The notes under the pieces are model-generated. The model did no database searches. It was not told the DNA's origin and worked only from the letters and a program-made list of their open reading frames with translations. From contig JAEZGY010000067.1 in NCBI GenBank assembly GCA_023416695.1, forward strand, positions 1-64,000: DNA of 64,000 bases, written 5' to 3'. Positions 53,501 to 60,049 of the stretch are shown piece after piece. The stretch is from Bacillota bacterium. GTDB lineage: Bacteria; Bacillota; Clostridia; Lachnospirales; Lachnospiraceae. The position numbers were made by a program, and so were the translations under genes. Numbering within the stretch: position 1 is the stretch's first letter; each line of letters begins with the position of its first letter.

Positions 53501-53785
53501 TCGAAAGTATTAAATGCCAATGGGGTACTTGCCTTTCCAGTAAACAAACTTGACCAAGAAGCTCCAACACTGATGGATCTATTATTAGAGCATAAGATTG
53601 ACCTTGTGATTGATACACCTACTCAGGGGAGAGATAAAACGAGAGATGGCTTCTTAATTAGACGCGTGTCTATTGAGACAGGGGTAACCTGTTTAACCTC
53701 TTTGGATACAGCCAATGCCTTGTTGACCAGCTTAGAAACTGCTGCAAAGGATAAACTTACTTTAATTAATATCGCCCATATATAA
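50588..53785 (+). CDS. carB: Carbamoyl-phosphate synthase large chain
   Basis: Synthase subunit of 1065 residues with two homologous ATP-grasp halves. The first half holds [21 protein letters not shown] and the YTLGGSGGG glycine loop; the second repeats these as [20 protein letters not shown] and YVLGGQGM, followed by the allosteric MGS-like domain near the C-terminus ([18 protein letters not shown]). The length and motifs are normal. The ATG shares one base with the carA stop and uses ggaggtg, so the two are translationally coupled. Confidence 0.98.
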   Translation: [1065 protein letters not shown]

Positions 53786-53795
53786 TAGGGAAGTA

Positions 53796-53827
53796 AAAAA
53801 CTCCGGCAGAGATGTCGGAGTTTCCTT
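53796..53827 (+). terminator. Rho-independent terminator after carB
   Basis: An 8-bp stem (53798-53805 with 53816-53823) with a T-rich tail. Confidence 0.8.
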
Positions 53828-53887
53828 TACGAATGTATAATTCTAAGGTATGATAAATTCATTAACGAAAGAAGGAAAGAGATTACG

Positions 53888-54556
53888 ATGATAAAATATG
53901 CTTTATTTGATTTGGATGGTACACTGACAGATCCTAAGATTGGAATCACTACTTGTGTGCAATTGGCCCTTAATTATTTTGGGATTGAGGTTGAGAATTT
54001 AGATGAACTACAACCTTTTATCGGTCCACCACTTAAAGATTCATTTATGAAATTCTATGGGTTATCTGAGGAGCAGGCAGTAAAAGCAATGGAAGTATAT
54101 CGCTCCCGCTTTGCAGTAAAAGGTTTGTATGAAAATAATATGTATAATGGCATTGATAAGATGCTTCGTCGTCTGAGAGCTGAGGGTTATCAGTTATCAG
54201 TAGCTAGCTCAAAACCAACAATATATGTGGAACAGATCTTAGAGCATTTTGATATAAAAAAATATTTTCATCATATAGTAGGAAGCTTTCTAGATGGAAG
54301 AAGAGTGGATAAGGAAGAAGTGGTGGAAGAAGCACTACGTCTCCTAGGGGTGTCTGAAGATAATAAGAATCAGGCTGTGATGATAGGAGATAGAAGGTTT
54401 GATGTGGAAGGGGCCAAAAGCCATGGCATTCTTAGTGTAGCTGTTTCTTATGGCTATGGGCCTAAGGAGGAGCTAAATGAGGCAAATCCTGATTATATTG
54501 TGAATACAGTAGAAGAATTAGAGACCTTACTTCTTTCTTTGGGTGGTCTTGAATAA
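53888..54556 (+). CDS. HAD-family phosphatase (phosphoglycolate phosphatase-like)
   Basis: A 222-residue HAD hydrolase of subfamily IA. Motif I is FDLDGTLTD with the nucleophile and acid Asp, motif II is SVASSKP, and motif IV is VMIGDRRFDVEGA. The four-helix cap (GIEVENLDELQPFIGPPLKD) resembles the Gph/PpaX group. The substrate cannot be set from sequence; phosphoglycolate or pyrophosphate are family examples. It is transcribed alone between the carB terminator and the next promoter. Confidence 0.93.
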   Translation: MIKYALFDLDGTLTDPKIGITTCVQLALNYFGIEVENLDELQPFIGPPLKDSFMKFYGLSEEQAVKAMEVYRSRFAVKGLYENNMYNGIDKMLRRLRAEGYQLSVASSKPTIYVEQILEHFDIKKYFHHIVGSFLDGRRVDKEEVVEEALRLLGVSEDNKNQAVMIGDRRFDVEGAKSHGILSVAVSYGYGPKEELNEANPDYIVNTVEELETLLLSLGGLE

Positions 54557-54568
54557 TATATCCTTTTA

Positions 54569-54597
54569 TTGCCTTCCAGCTATTTCTATATTATAAT
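54569..54597 (+). promoter_or_regulatory. Promoter of the GH9-like lipoprotein gene
   Basis: TTGCCT (54569-54574), 17-base spacer, TATAAT (54592-54597), about 37 bases before the start codon. Confidence 0.7.
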
Positions 54598-54633
54598 AGA
54601 GGTAGACCTTAATCTTCTATTGTGGAGGGCGCT

Positions 54634-56220
54634 ATGGAGCGAACAAAAAAAGTAGGATTGAGGATTGGAGTAATTCTTGGCTTAATTGGTGTAGTTAGCT
54701 TTGTAGGGTGTTCAGATAATTCCCAAAAGGACACTACAAGTTATGAGACCAAGGTCAAGATCGAAGCTACTGCAGATGATTCCTATAGTACTAGTAAGGT
54801 TGATTTAGGGATGAATAGTATGGATGAGCTAGCTGGGGAGACAAGTTATTCCATTAACCTGAATCAGATTGGTTATAGACCGAAGGATAAAAAGATTGCA
54901 GCAGTCAGTAATAATAATGGGGTAGATACTTATCATGTATTAGATGGATCGGGGAATACTGTTTATTCAGGTAAGCTTACAGGACGAAGTTGGGATAGTG
55001 TTACAAACAGCTTAGTTCAGTATGCTGATTTTAGCATGTTTACAGAACCTGGTTCTTATTACTTAATCTGTGGAGACGAGTTATATTCAGATGAATTTAC
55101 AATCGGAGAAGATGTATACCAAGAGTATTATGATGCCATTGGCAAGTATTTTTCTGATGTTTGGGAAAAGGCAAATCTACTTAGAGAGGACAAGAATTCC
55201 GATCAGTTTACCGCTAGTCTCTATAACACGGATAAAAAGATAGATGTAACAGGTGGATGGTATGATTTAAGAGAAAGGGGTCAATTTACTGTAGATAGCT
55301 GTACTACCATAGGCTCCCTATTTTTATTATATGACATCTACCATAATATAGATTTAAAGGAGGACGACGAAAAAGCACTTCAGCCTGAGCTGCTTCTACG
55401 TCTGATTAAACAAGAGCTAGAATGGTTAATGAAGTTACAGAATGCCCAGGGTGGCGTTTACCATAAAGTTACGGTAGAAGATGATGAGAATCAGAATGAT
55501 GAGCTGTATGTATATCCAGTTAGTACCTGTGCTACTGCTGATTTTAGTGCAATTATGGCTAAGGCATATCAATATTATGAGAAGAGCGACTGGGAATTTG
55601 CTAATAGCTGTCTTACTGCTGCACAAAAAGCATGGATGTTTTTGGAGAATGAGGAAAGTAACATAATTTTTACCAATCCAGACAGTGTCTCAACAAGCGA
55701 GTATACGGATGACGATGATCGAGATGAACGCTTCTGGGCTGCAGTAGAGCTCTCTTTAACTACCAAAAGACCTGATTATGTTGATTACGTAACAAAAACC
55801 ATAGATACAGGGTTTTATATTGGGTTTACCTGGCAGAAGGTGGCTGGCTATGCTGTCTATGATGCCGTTATAGATGGTAAGGAGATTTTTAGTACAGATA
55901 CCTATGCTCGTATGCAGTCCCTAATGGAAACCAAAGTAAGTTCTATTCAAAATCATGTAAACACGACAACCTATCAAGTGAGCTTCGATTCCTCCGTAAC
56001 CTTTCAGACGATTATAAGTGAAGCCATTACTCTTTATCTTATGGGATGGCATAATATGCAATTGGAAGTTAGTAATGGAGCTAATGTCTTTCTTGATTAT
56101 CTCATGGGTGCTAATAGTAATTCAGAGAATTATGTTGGAGAATCCATGCAAATAAGCAATCTAGATATGGATTATATCGCCAAGATAGGTCTGTTATTAG
56201 TGGGGATTAATGAAAGATAA
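54634..56220 (+). CDS. GH9-like lipoprotein, probably inactive
   Basis: A 528-residue lipoprotein (lipobox FVGC, Cys26). Residues about 72-158 match the CelD N-terminal Ig-like domain of family 9 glycosidases (INLNQIGYRPKDKK, FTEPGSYYLICG), and the rest follows the GH9 barrel. Catalytic sites are lost: the usual GGWYDAGD reads GGWYDLRE (207-214), the RHPHHR segment is missing, and the acid Glu region before DYNA reads NLDMDYIA. It may bind polysaccharide without cutting. ATG 54634 is preferred over GTG 54622, with ggaggg between them. Confidence 0.85.
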   Translation: MERTKKVGLRIGVILGLIGVVSFVGCSDNSQKDTTSYETKVKIEATADDSYSTSKVDLGMNSMDELAGETSYSINLNQIGYRPKDKKIAAVSNNNGVDTYHVLDGSGNTVYSGKLTGRSWDSVTNSLVQYADFSMFTEPGSYYLICGDELYSDEFTIGEDVYQEYYDAIGKYFSDVWEKANLLREDKNSDQFTASLYNTDKKIDVTGGWYDLRERGQFTVDSCTTIGSLFLLYDIYHNIDLKEDDEKALQPELLLRLIKQELEWLMKLQNAQGGVYHKVTVEDDENQNDELYVYPVSTCATADFSAIMAKAYQYYEKSDWEFANSCLTAAQKAWMFLENEESNIIFTNPDSVSTSEYTDDDDRDERFWAAVELSLTTKRPDYVDYVTKTIDTGFYIGFTWQKVAGYAVYDAVIDGKEIFSTDTYARMQSLMETKVSSIQNHVNTTTYQVSFDSSVTFQTIISEAITLYLMGWHNMQLEVSNGANVFLDYLMGANSNSENYVGESMQISNLDMDYIAKIGLLLVGINER

Positions 56221-56267
56221 TGAAATAACTGATTTGTCACAATTGTATATGAAATTTCATTATAAAC

Positions 56268-56296
56268 TTGACATTTTCCTTTTTTTGAGATAAATT
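56268..56296 (+). promoter_or_regulatory. Promoter of tRNA-Leu
   Basis: TTGACA (56268-56273), 17-base spacer, TAAATT (56291-56296), 12 bases before the mature tRNA start. Confidence 0.65.
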
Positions 56297-56308
56297 ATTA
56301 TACGTAAT

Positions 56309-56392
56309 GCAGTTGTGGCGGAATTGGCATACGCGCATGATTCAGGTTCATGTTCTCGCAAGGGAGTGTGGGTTCAAGTCCCATCAACTGCA
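56309..56392 (+). tRNA. tRNA-Leu (anticodon CAG)
   Basis: Class II tRNA of 84 nt. Acceptor stem GCAGTTG (56309-56315) pairs with CAACTGC (56385-56391), with A as discriminator. The anticodon stem CATGA/TCATG encloses TTCAGGT, giving anticodon CAG. A long variable arm (TTCTCGCAAGGGAGTG) marks a leucine tRNA, and the T arm is GTGGG-TTCAAGT-CCCAT with the outer base pairs as expected. CCA is not encoded. The prophage integrase lies just downstream, so the 3' end is the likely attachment site. Confidence 0.96.
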
Positions 56393-56395
56393 GTA

Positions 56396-56434
56396 GGCTT
56401 TAATCCTTATTTTATAAGGGTTAGAGCCCTTTTT
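56396..56434 (+). terminator. Terminator of tRNA-Leu
   Basis: A 15-base arm (56396-56410) pairs with 56414-56428 with few mismatches and is followed by a T-run. Confidence 0.85.
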
Positions 56435-56499
56435 AATGTAAGCTAAAACATGCTAAAACGGTCTAAAATATCTTACGTCAAATGACTGTCAAAACGCCT

Positions 56500-56520
56500 T
56501 TCTCCGTCAGTTCTCCGTCA
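56500..56520. repeat. Short direct repeats at the integrase end
   Basis: TTCTCCGTCA occurs at 56500-56509 and 56511-56520, the second overlapping the integrase stop. With the nearby GCTAAAAC repeats (about 56444-56460) they may be integrase arm-binding sites of attL. Confidence 0.45.
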
Positions 56521-57621
56521 CCCCTCAAGACGAATTTGTGCAATTTTACTAGTGGTTTTTTCCTTCTCTTCGTCAAGGTGAGCATAGATTTTCATAATCA
56601 TAGTATAATCAGAGTGTCCCATAAGTTGCTGTGCTTTTTTTAGCGACACACCAGCATAATATAATTCGGTGCAGTAATTATGACGAAAGATATACATACA
56701 TAGTCCATCAAAAGATTTTTGGTCAGACTTTTCTACAACAACGGCTTCTTTCATTCTTCTGACGATTCTAGTAAAGATATTATAATATGCACTGCGTGTC
56801 ATATATTCGCCATTCTCGTTATGAAATAGAATAGGGCATATATTTGATTTCGTGTAATCTTTAAGAGCTTCTATGACGAAATCTGGAGCTTGTATAGTTC
56901 TTTTACCGGCATCTGATTTTTCACACTTTAGTACTGGATAGTTCTTATCAAATGTTAAAGCCTTATTAATAGAAACCTCCTTGTTGATATAGTCTATATC
57001 TTTTCTCTCTAGGGCAAATAATTCTTCTGGTCGCAAACCACATCCGTATAGCAAATATATATACGCCTTTTCTAAATCAGTCAAATTTGCCTTTGCAACG
57101 GCAGTTTTCTCAGCCTTTGTTAAGGCGCGTTTTTCCTCAGGTTTATACTTTGGAAGGTCTATATTTCTGCAAGGATTTTTGTTAATCAGTCCGTCATCAA
57201 CAGCTTGCTCTAACACCTGGTGAATTGTGATGTGCATCTGCTCACAAGTACGAGGCTTGTCCTTTCTTTGGTTAATCTGTAATTGTATATCGCTCTTGGT
57301 GATCGCGCTTAATTTTTTGTGTTCCAGTAGGTCAATATGCAAGCGAATGATCTTGTCATACATTGCCTTGGTGTTAATTTCTTTGCTGTCTTTGGCTACC
57401 TTTAACCACTTTTGGGCATATTCACCGAATGTGAGATTTTTGTCGTTTGCATAGATACCGTGGTCAATCTCGTAGTTTATCTCTGCTACCATCTTTTCTA
57501 GTTCCTTGCTAGTCTTAGCATAAATATCCTTAGTAACAGGCTTTCCATCATCGGTATATAGACCAGTCCTCACCCTGGCGCTATAACGTCCATCTTTTCT
57601 CATCTTATATTTTTCAGCCAC
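56518..57621 (-). CDS. int: Prophage tyrosine-recombinase integrase
   Basis: A 367-residue site-specific recombinase. An AP2-like N-terminal DNA-binding segment (KMRKDGRYSARVRTG) is followed by the SAM-like core-binding domain and the catalytic domain with Arg in YGCGLRPEELFAL, the RHNYCTELYYAG box, LMGHSDYTM and the nucleophile Tyr in MKIYAHLDEE. The first catalytic His position is Tyr (YIFRHN), a variant I recall in related phages. GTG 57621 behind aggaggg is chosen; the longest frame to 57663 overlaps the upstream gene. It faces the tRNA, as an integrase at attL does. Confidence 0.93.
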   Translation of the reverse strand: MAEKYKMRKDGRYSARVRTGLYTDDGKPVTKDIYAKTSKELEKMVAEINYEIDHGIYANDKNLTFGEYAQKWLKVAKDSKEINTKAMYDKIIRLHIDLLEHKKLSAITKSDIQLQINQRKDKPRTCEQMHITIHQVLEQAVDDGLINKNPCRNIDLPKYKPEEKRALTKAEKTAVAKANLTDLEKAYIYLLYGCGLRPEELFALERKDIDYINKEVSINKALTFDKNYPVLKCEKSDAGKRTIQAPDFVIEALKDYTKSNICPILFHNENGEYMTRSAYYNIFTRIVRRMKEAVVVEKSDQKSFDGLCMYIFRHNYCTELYYAGVSLKKAQQLMGHSDYTMIMKIYAHLDEEKEKTTSKIAQIRLEG

Positions 57622-57631
57622 TTTATCCCTC

Positions 57632-58162
57632 CTATTCATTAAAGTATTTAAAATAGTATTCATGTTTTAATTTAAGTGTATGTATGCGATTTTCTAAGGC
57701 TTCCTGACTGACGTCTAGATATTGTGACATATATTCAGTATTTCCGTTAGTGTATTCCCATAAACCTTCCATTACCCTTGATGGCATTAACGCACAAGCA
57801 GCACCTTGGTTAGCTTGCCATTCTATAGATTTGTGATTAGCAATATAAATATCACTATCAAGACATATAGTACGGTTTTTACCTTGATGGAACCAGTAAT
57901 GGAAAAGCTCATGCATAGCTGTAAACTTTTGTGATTTTATTGAGCGCGAGGAGTTAATAAGTATTCCAGACCGTAAATCTCCTCTTACTAGCATACCTCT
58001 TATGTTTACATCATCCAGTTTTTGAAAGCTTAATATAATTCCTTCTCTTTCGATTAATTCAAATGGATTATATGGATAACTTTTTTCTGTAATTCCAATG
58101 GAATAAAGTTTTTCCGTCACCATCTCCTCTATCTTTTGTATGGTTGTATAACCCTTTATCAT
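57632..58162 (-). CDS. ImmA/IrrE-family metallopeptidase
   Basis: A 176-residue protein with the zinc motif HELFH in FTAMHELFHYWFHQG. In ICEBs1 the ImmA peptidase cuts the ImmR repressor after DNA damage to release element genes. Here it lies directly downstream of the XRE repressor gene (13 bases apart) and before int, the same order as the ICE/phage immunity modules. It should control prophage induction. The ribosome-binding site is gaggtgcc-like and weak. Confidence 0.9.
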   Translation of the reverse strand: MIKGYTTIQKIEEMVTEKLYSIGITEKSYPYNPFELIEREGIILSFQKLDDVNIRGMLVRGDLRSGILINSSRSIKSQKFTAMHELFHYWFHQGKNRTICLDSDIYIANHKSIEWQANQGAACALMPSRVMEGLWEYTNGNTEYMSQYLDVSQEALENRIHTLKLKHEYYFKYFNE

Positions 58163-58174
58163 GCAGGTGCCCCC

Positions 58175-58519
58175 TTATTTTTTAATCATTTCATAAAACT
58201 CCCATAATTTTCTCATATCCTCCACGGAGACGTTTTTTGATTGCATCTCTTTAGCAAAAGAAAAGTAAGTGTCATCAAGCGTAGTAGCTTCTTGCACTGC
58301 GTGAATAACTCGGTTTTTTATATTTGTCCTCCCATTCAAATAATCCATATCCACGTTAAAATAATCAGCGATTGCTTCCATGCCTTCAATTGTTGGCATT
58401 CTAACTCCTTGCTCATACATAGATATTGTACTCCTAGATACACCGAGTGCTTTAGCAAGTTCTCCTTGATTCATGTTTTGCTCTTTTCTTAAATTAGTTA
58501 AGATATCTTTAAATTCCAT
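58175..58519 (-). CDS. CI/ImmR-like prophage repressor
   Basis: A 114-residue XRE protein with the N-terminal helix-turn-helix (NQGELAKALGVSRSTISMYE) and RMPTIEGMEAIADYFNVDMDYLNG. The C-terminal region is helical and lacks a LexA-type self-cleavage domain, so cleavage by the neighbouring ImmA-type peptidase is the likely induction path. It is divergent from the Cro-like gene, with operators in between. The ATG follows agaggga. Confidence 0.92.
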   Translation of the reverse strand: MEFKDILTNLRKEQNMNQGELAKALGVSRSTISMYEQGVRMPTIEGMEAIADYFNVDMDYLNGRTNIKNRVIHAVQEATTLDDTYFSFAKEMQSKNVSVEDMRKLWEFYEMIKK

Positions 58520-58562
58520 TTTTCATCCCTCTGTTATTTAAGTTTATATTGTTACTAAGTAA

Positions 58563-58695
58563 ATGGTAACACATTTGGTGTTAAATGTAAATAGCTAATA
58601 ACACAATTTGTGTTACATAATAATAAGGAAAGAATTATTTTCTCATATTTTTTGACACAATAGGTGTTGACATGTGACACAAATAGTGTTATTAT
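58563..58695. promoter_or_regulatory. Prophage switch: divergent promoters with four operators
   Basis: Four 15-bp dyads of the form RACACAWnnnGTGTT lie at 58568-58582, 58600-58614 (a perfect palindrome), 58654-58668 and 58676-58690. The rightward promoter is TTGACA (58667-58672), 17 bases, TATTAT (58690-58695), with one dyad filling its spacer. The leftward promoter, on the minus strand, is TTTACA (58586-58591), 17 bases, TACCAT (58563-58568), again with a dyad in the spacer. This is a CI/Cro-type control region. Confidence 0.85.
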
Positions 58696-58737
58696 TAGGT
58701 CACAAATACTAGTAACGCTTAGAAGGGTGGTGAAAAT

Positions 58738-58941
58738 ATGAGTCGAGAAAGTATTGGACAAAGATTAATTGAGTTGCGAGGTGACAAGCGAAGAGAAGAC
58801 GTAGCTAAAGCGTTAAGTATCAGCCTTAGTGCATTACAGATGTATGAAAACGGCAAGCGAATGCCTAGATATGACATAATGGAAAAAATAGCTACATACT
58901 ACGGAGTGTCTGTGTTGGACATTTTTTTTGAAAAAGAATGA
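58738..58941 (+). CDS. Cro-like XRE regulator
   Basis: A 67-residue protein, essentially one helix-turn-helix domain (RGDKRREDVAKALSISLSAL, then QMYENGKRMPRYDIM and YYGVSVLDIFF). It is the first gene rightward of the switch region and should repress the left promoter. The ATG follows gaagggtggtg. Its stop codon overlaps a fifth operator copy. Confidence 0.9.
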   Translation: MSRESIGQRLIELRGDKRREDVAKALSISLSALQMYENGKRMPRYDIMEKIATYYGVSVLDIFFEKE

Positions 58942-58954
58942 CACAAATAGTGTT
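58940..58954. promoter_or_regulatory. Fifth prophage operator copy
   Basis: The 15-mer GACACAAATAGTGTT at the end of the Cro-like gene is identical to the operator at 58676-58690. It lies just before the next gene and could cause a roadblock or looping. Confidence 0.75.
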
Positions 58955-58970
58955 GCTTAGGAGGGATTGA

Positions 58971-59147
58971 ATGGCAGAGGTGCAAATTATGAGTATTTCA
59001 CAATTAGTGGCACAAGGTTGGAGCAGAGAGACGTTATATAGAATCGCACACGCGAAAAACTCACCAGCATTTAAAAGCATTGGAGGCGGAAAGATTTATT
59101 TTAACGTGAAAAAACTGGAAGAGTATGTTGAAAAGTATTTGAAATAA
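58971..59147 (+). CDS. Excisionase-like small DNA-binding protein (58 aa)
   Basis: A 58-residue frame starting at ATG 58971 behind taggaggg. The layout is that of helix-turn-helix-17/excisionase proteins: a short helix (MSISQLVAQG), a turn WSRETLYRIAHAKNSPAFK, a wing SIGGGKIYFNVKKLEEY and a basic end. It could assist excision or act as an early regulator. It follows the fifth operator. Confidence 0.7.
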   Translation: MAEVQIMSISQLVAQGWSRETLYRIAHAKNSPAFKSIGGGKIYFNVKKLEEYVEKYLK

Positions 59148-59158
59148 GGAGGAATTTA

Positions 59159-59247
59159 ATAAATCAATTACAAGTCTTTACAAATGAGGAGTTCGTACAG
59201 CAGAAGAGATAAATGACTACAATGCACAAGAAGAAATGTTTGTGTAG
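59159..59247 (+). pseudogene. Possible broken antirepressor fragment
   Basis: After aggagg a frame with ATA in place of ATG reads NQLQVFTNEEF, which resembles the first residues of BRO-type phage antirepressors, then shifts frame and stops at 59212. A second frame continues with AEEINDYNAQEEMFV to 59247. It may be a decayed gene left by deletion. The match is short, so confidence is low. Confidence 0.3.
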
Positions 59248-59262
59248 GAAGGAGGTAGAGGG

Positions 59263-59430
59263 ATGAAAGTAGAAAATGCAAGCGTTGAAAGAGCACAAAA
59301 AGAAGCAACATTAACAAATATGATACTGGATTATGCTATAGCTAACAAGATGGCATTCGATAGTGTTCAACAGGCTGTGGAAGATGTGAAGAGAGCATAT
59401 CTGTCTGATGGATTAATAAGAAGGGACTAA
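59263..59430 (+). CDS. Small phage protein (55 aa)
   Basis: A 55-residue frame with ATG at 59263 and ggaggtagag just before it. The product is helical and mixed in charge, with a middle segment ILDYAIANKMAFDSVQQAVED. It has no known motif. It lies at the end of the first rightward group and points toward the counter-oriented gene at 59455. Confidence 0.6.
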   Translation: MKVENASVERAQKEATLTNMILDYAIANKMAFDSVQQAVEDVKRAYLSDGLIRRD

Positions 59431-59454
59431 GTTAATAGCCCCCTCAATAATTAT

Positions 59455-59667
59455 TTAGCCCCTATGACATGAATTACAACAATAGTAGCAGCCATCAAAG
59501 CTATATGTCGGATACAAAAATTTAGCATGTTGAATTGCTTTTGAACAAGACTCAAACATTCCAATTAAAATACGGTTGTCTGTATTAGGAAGGTAAGAGC
59601 ACGATTGTGTATGAACTTCATGGTATCCGTTGTTGTCAGTATTTTTATTAAAGTAATAGTATTGCAT
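59455..59667 (-). CDS. Small cysteine-rich protein, counter-oriented in the prophage
   Basis: A 70-residue protein with seven Cys and several His, laid out as MQYYYFNKNTDNNGYHEVHT, QSCSYLP and the end GCYYCCNSCHRG. I recall a widespread family of short proteins with this EVHxxxCxxLP...GCxYCCxxCH pattern, of unknown function; it looks metal-binding. It has a near-consensus promoter of its own (59716-59744) and opposes the early operon, as accessory morons do. The start at 59667 is set by aggag. Confidence 0.75.
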   Translation of the reverse strand: MQYYYFNKNTDNNGYHEVHTQSCSYLPNTDNRILIGMFESCSKAIQHAKFLYPTYSFDGCYYCCNSCHRG

Positions 59668-59686
59668 AATTTTTCTCCTCTCATAT

Positions 59687-59744
59687 GTACTCGGCTCGCT
59701 ACAGCCTGTACTTACATTATAGGAGAATATGTAAATTAATGCAA
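59687..59744 (-). promoter_or_regulatory. Promoter and dyad of the cysteine-rich gene
   Basis: On the minus strand TTGCAT (59739-59744), 17 bases, TATAAT (59716-59721). Over the expected transcription start lies an inverted repeat (GTAC-GGCT / AGCC-GTAC, 59687-59711), a possible operator. Confidence 0.7.
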
Positions 59745-59763
59745 TAAACAAGGAGGTAACACA

Positions 59764-60036
59764 GTGAAGAAGTATTATTTTACGTTTGGATCAGGTGAAT
59801 GGTTTCCATTTCAGAATACATATCTAATTGTAATGGCAGACAGTAAGGAAGAAGCAATCCAAATGTTTAGAGACCAACATCCGGACAAGCATGAGAATGT
59901 AATAAATTGCTCTGATTATTATACAGAAGAGGAGTGGGAAAAGGATTGTAAGAAATATTACCCTGGTCCACCAGAGCAGATAATCTGCAGAAACATAATT
60001 GCTGCTGGAACATGGGAAGTGGCAAGGGGGGTGTAG
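59764..60036 (+). CDS. Conserved phage protein of unknown function (90 aa)
   Basis: A 90-residue protein starting with GTG behind aggaggt. It begins MKKYYFTFGSGEWFPFQNTY and carries MADSKEEAIQMFRDQHPDKH and EEEWEKDCKKYYPGPPEQII. This pattern recurs in clostridial prophages as a short protein without assigned role. It overlaps no neighbour except that the next gene follows 13 bases later. Confidence 0.75.
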   Translation: MKKYYFTFGSGEWFPFQNTYLIVMADSKEEAIQMFRDQHPDKHENVINCSDYYTEEEWEKDCKKYYPGPPEQIICRNIIAAGTWEVARGV

Positions 60037-60049
60037 AGGATTGGATAAG

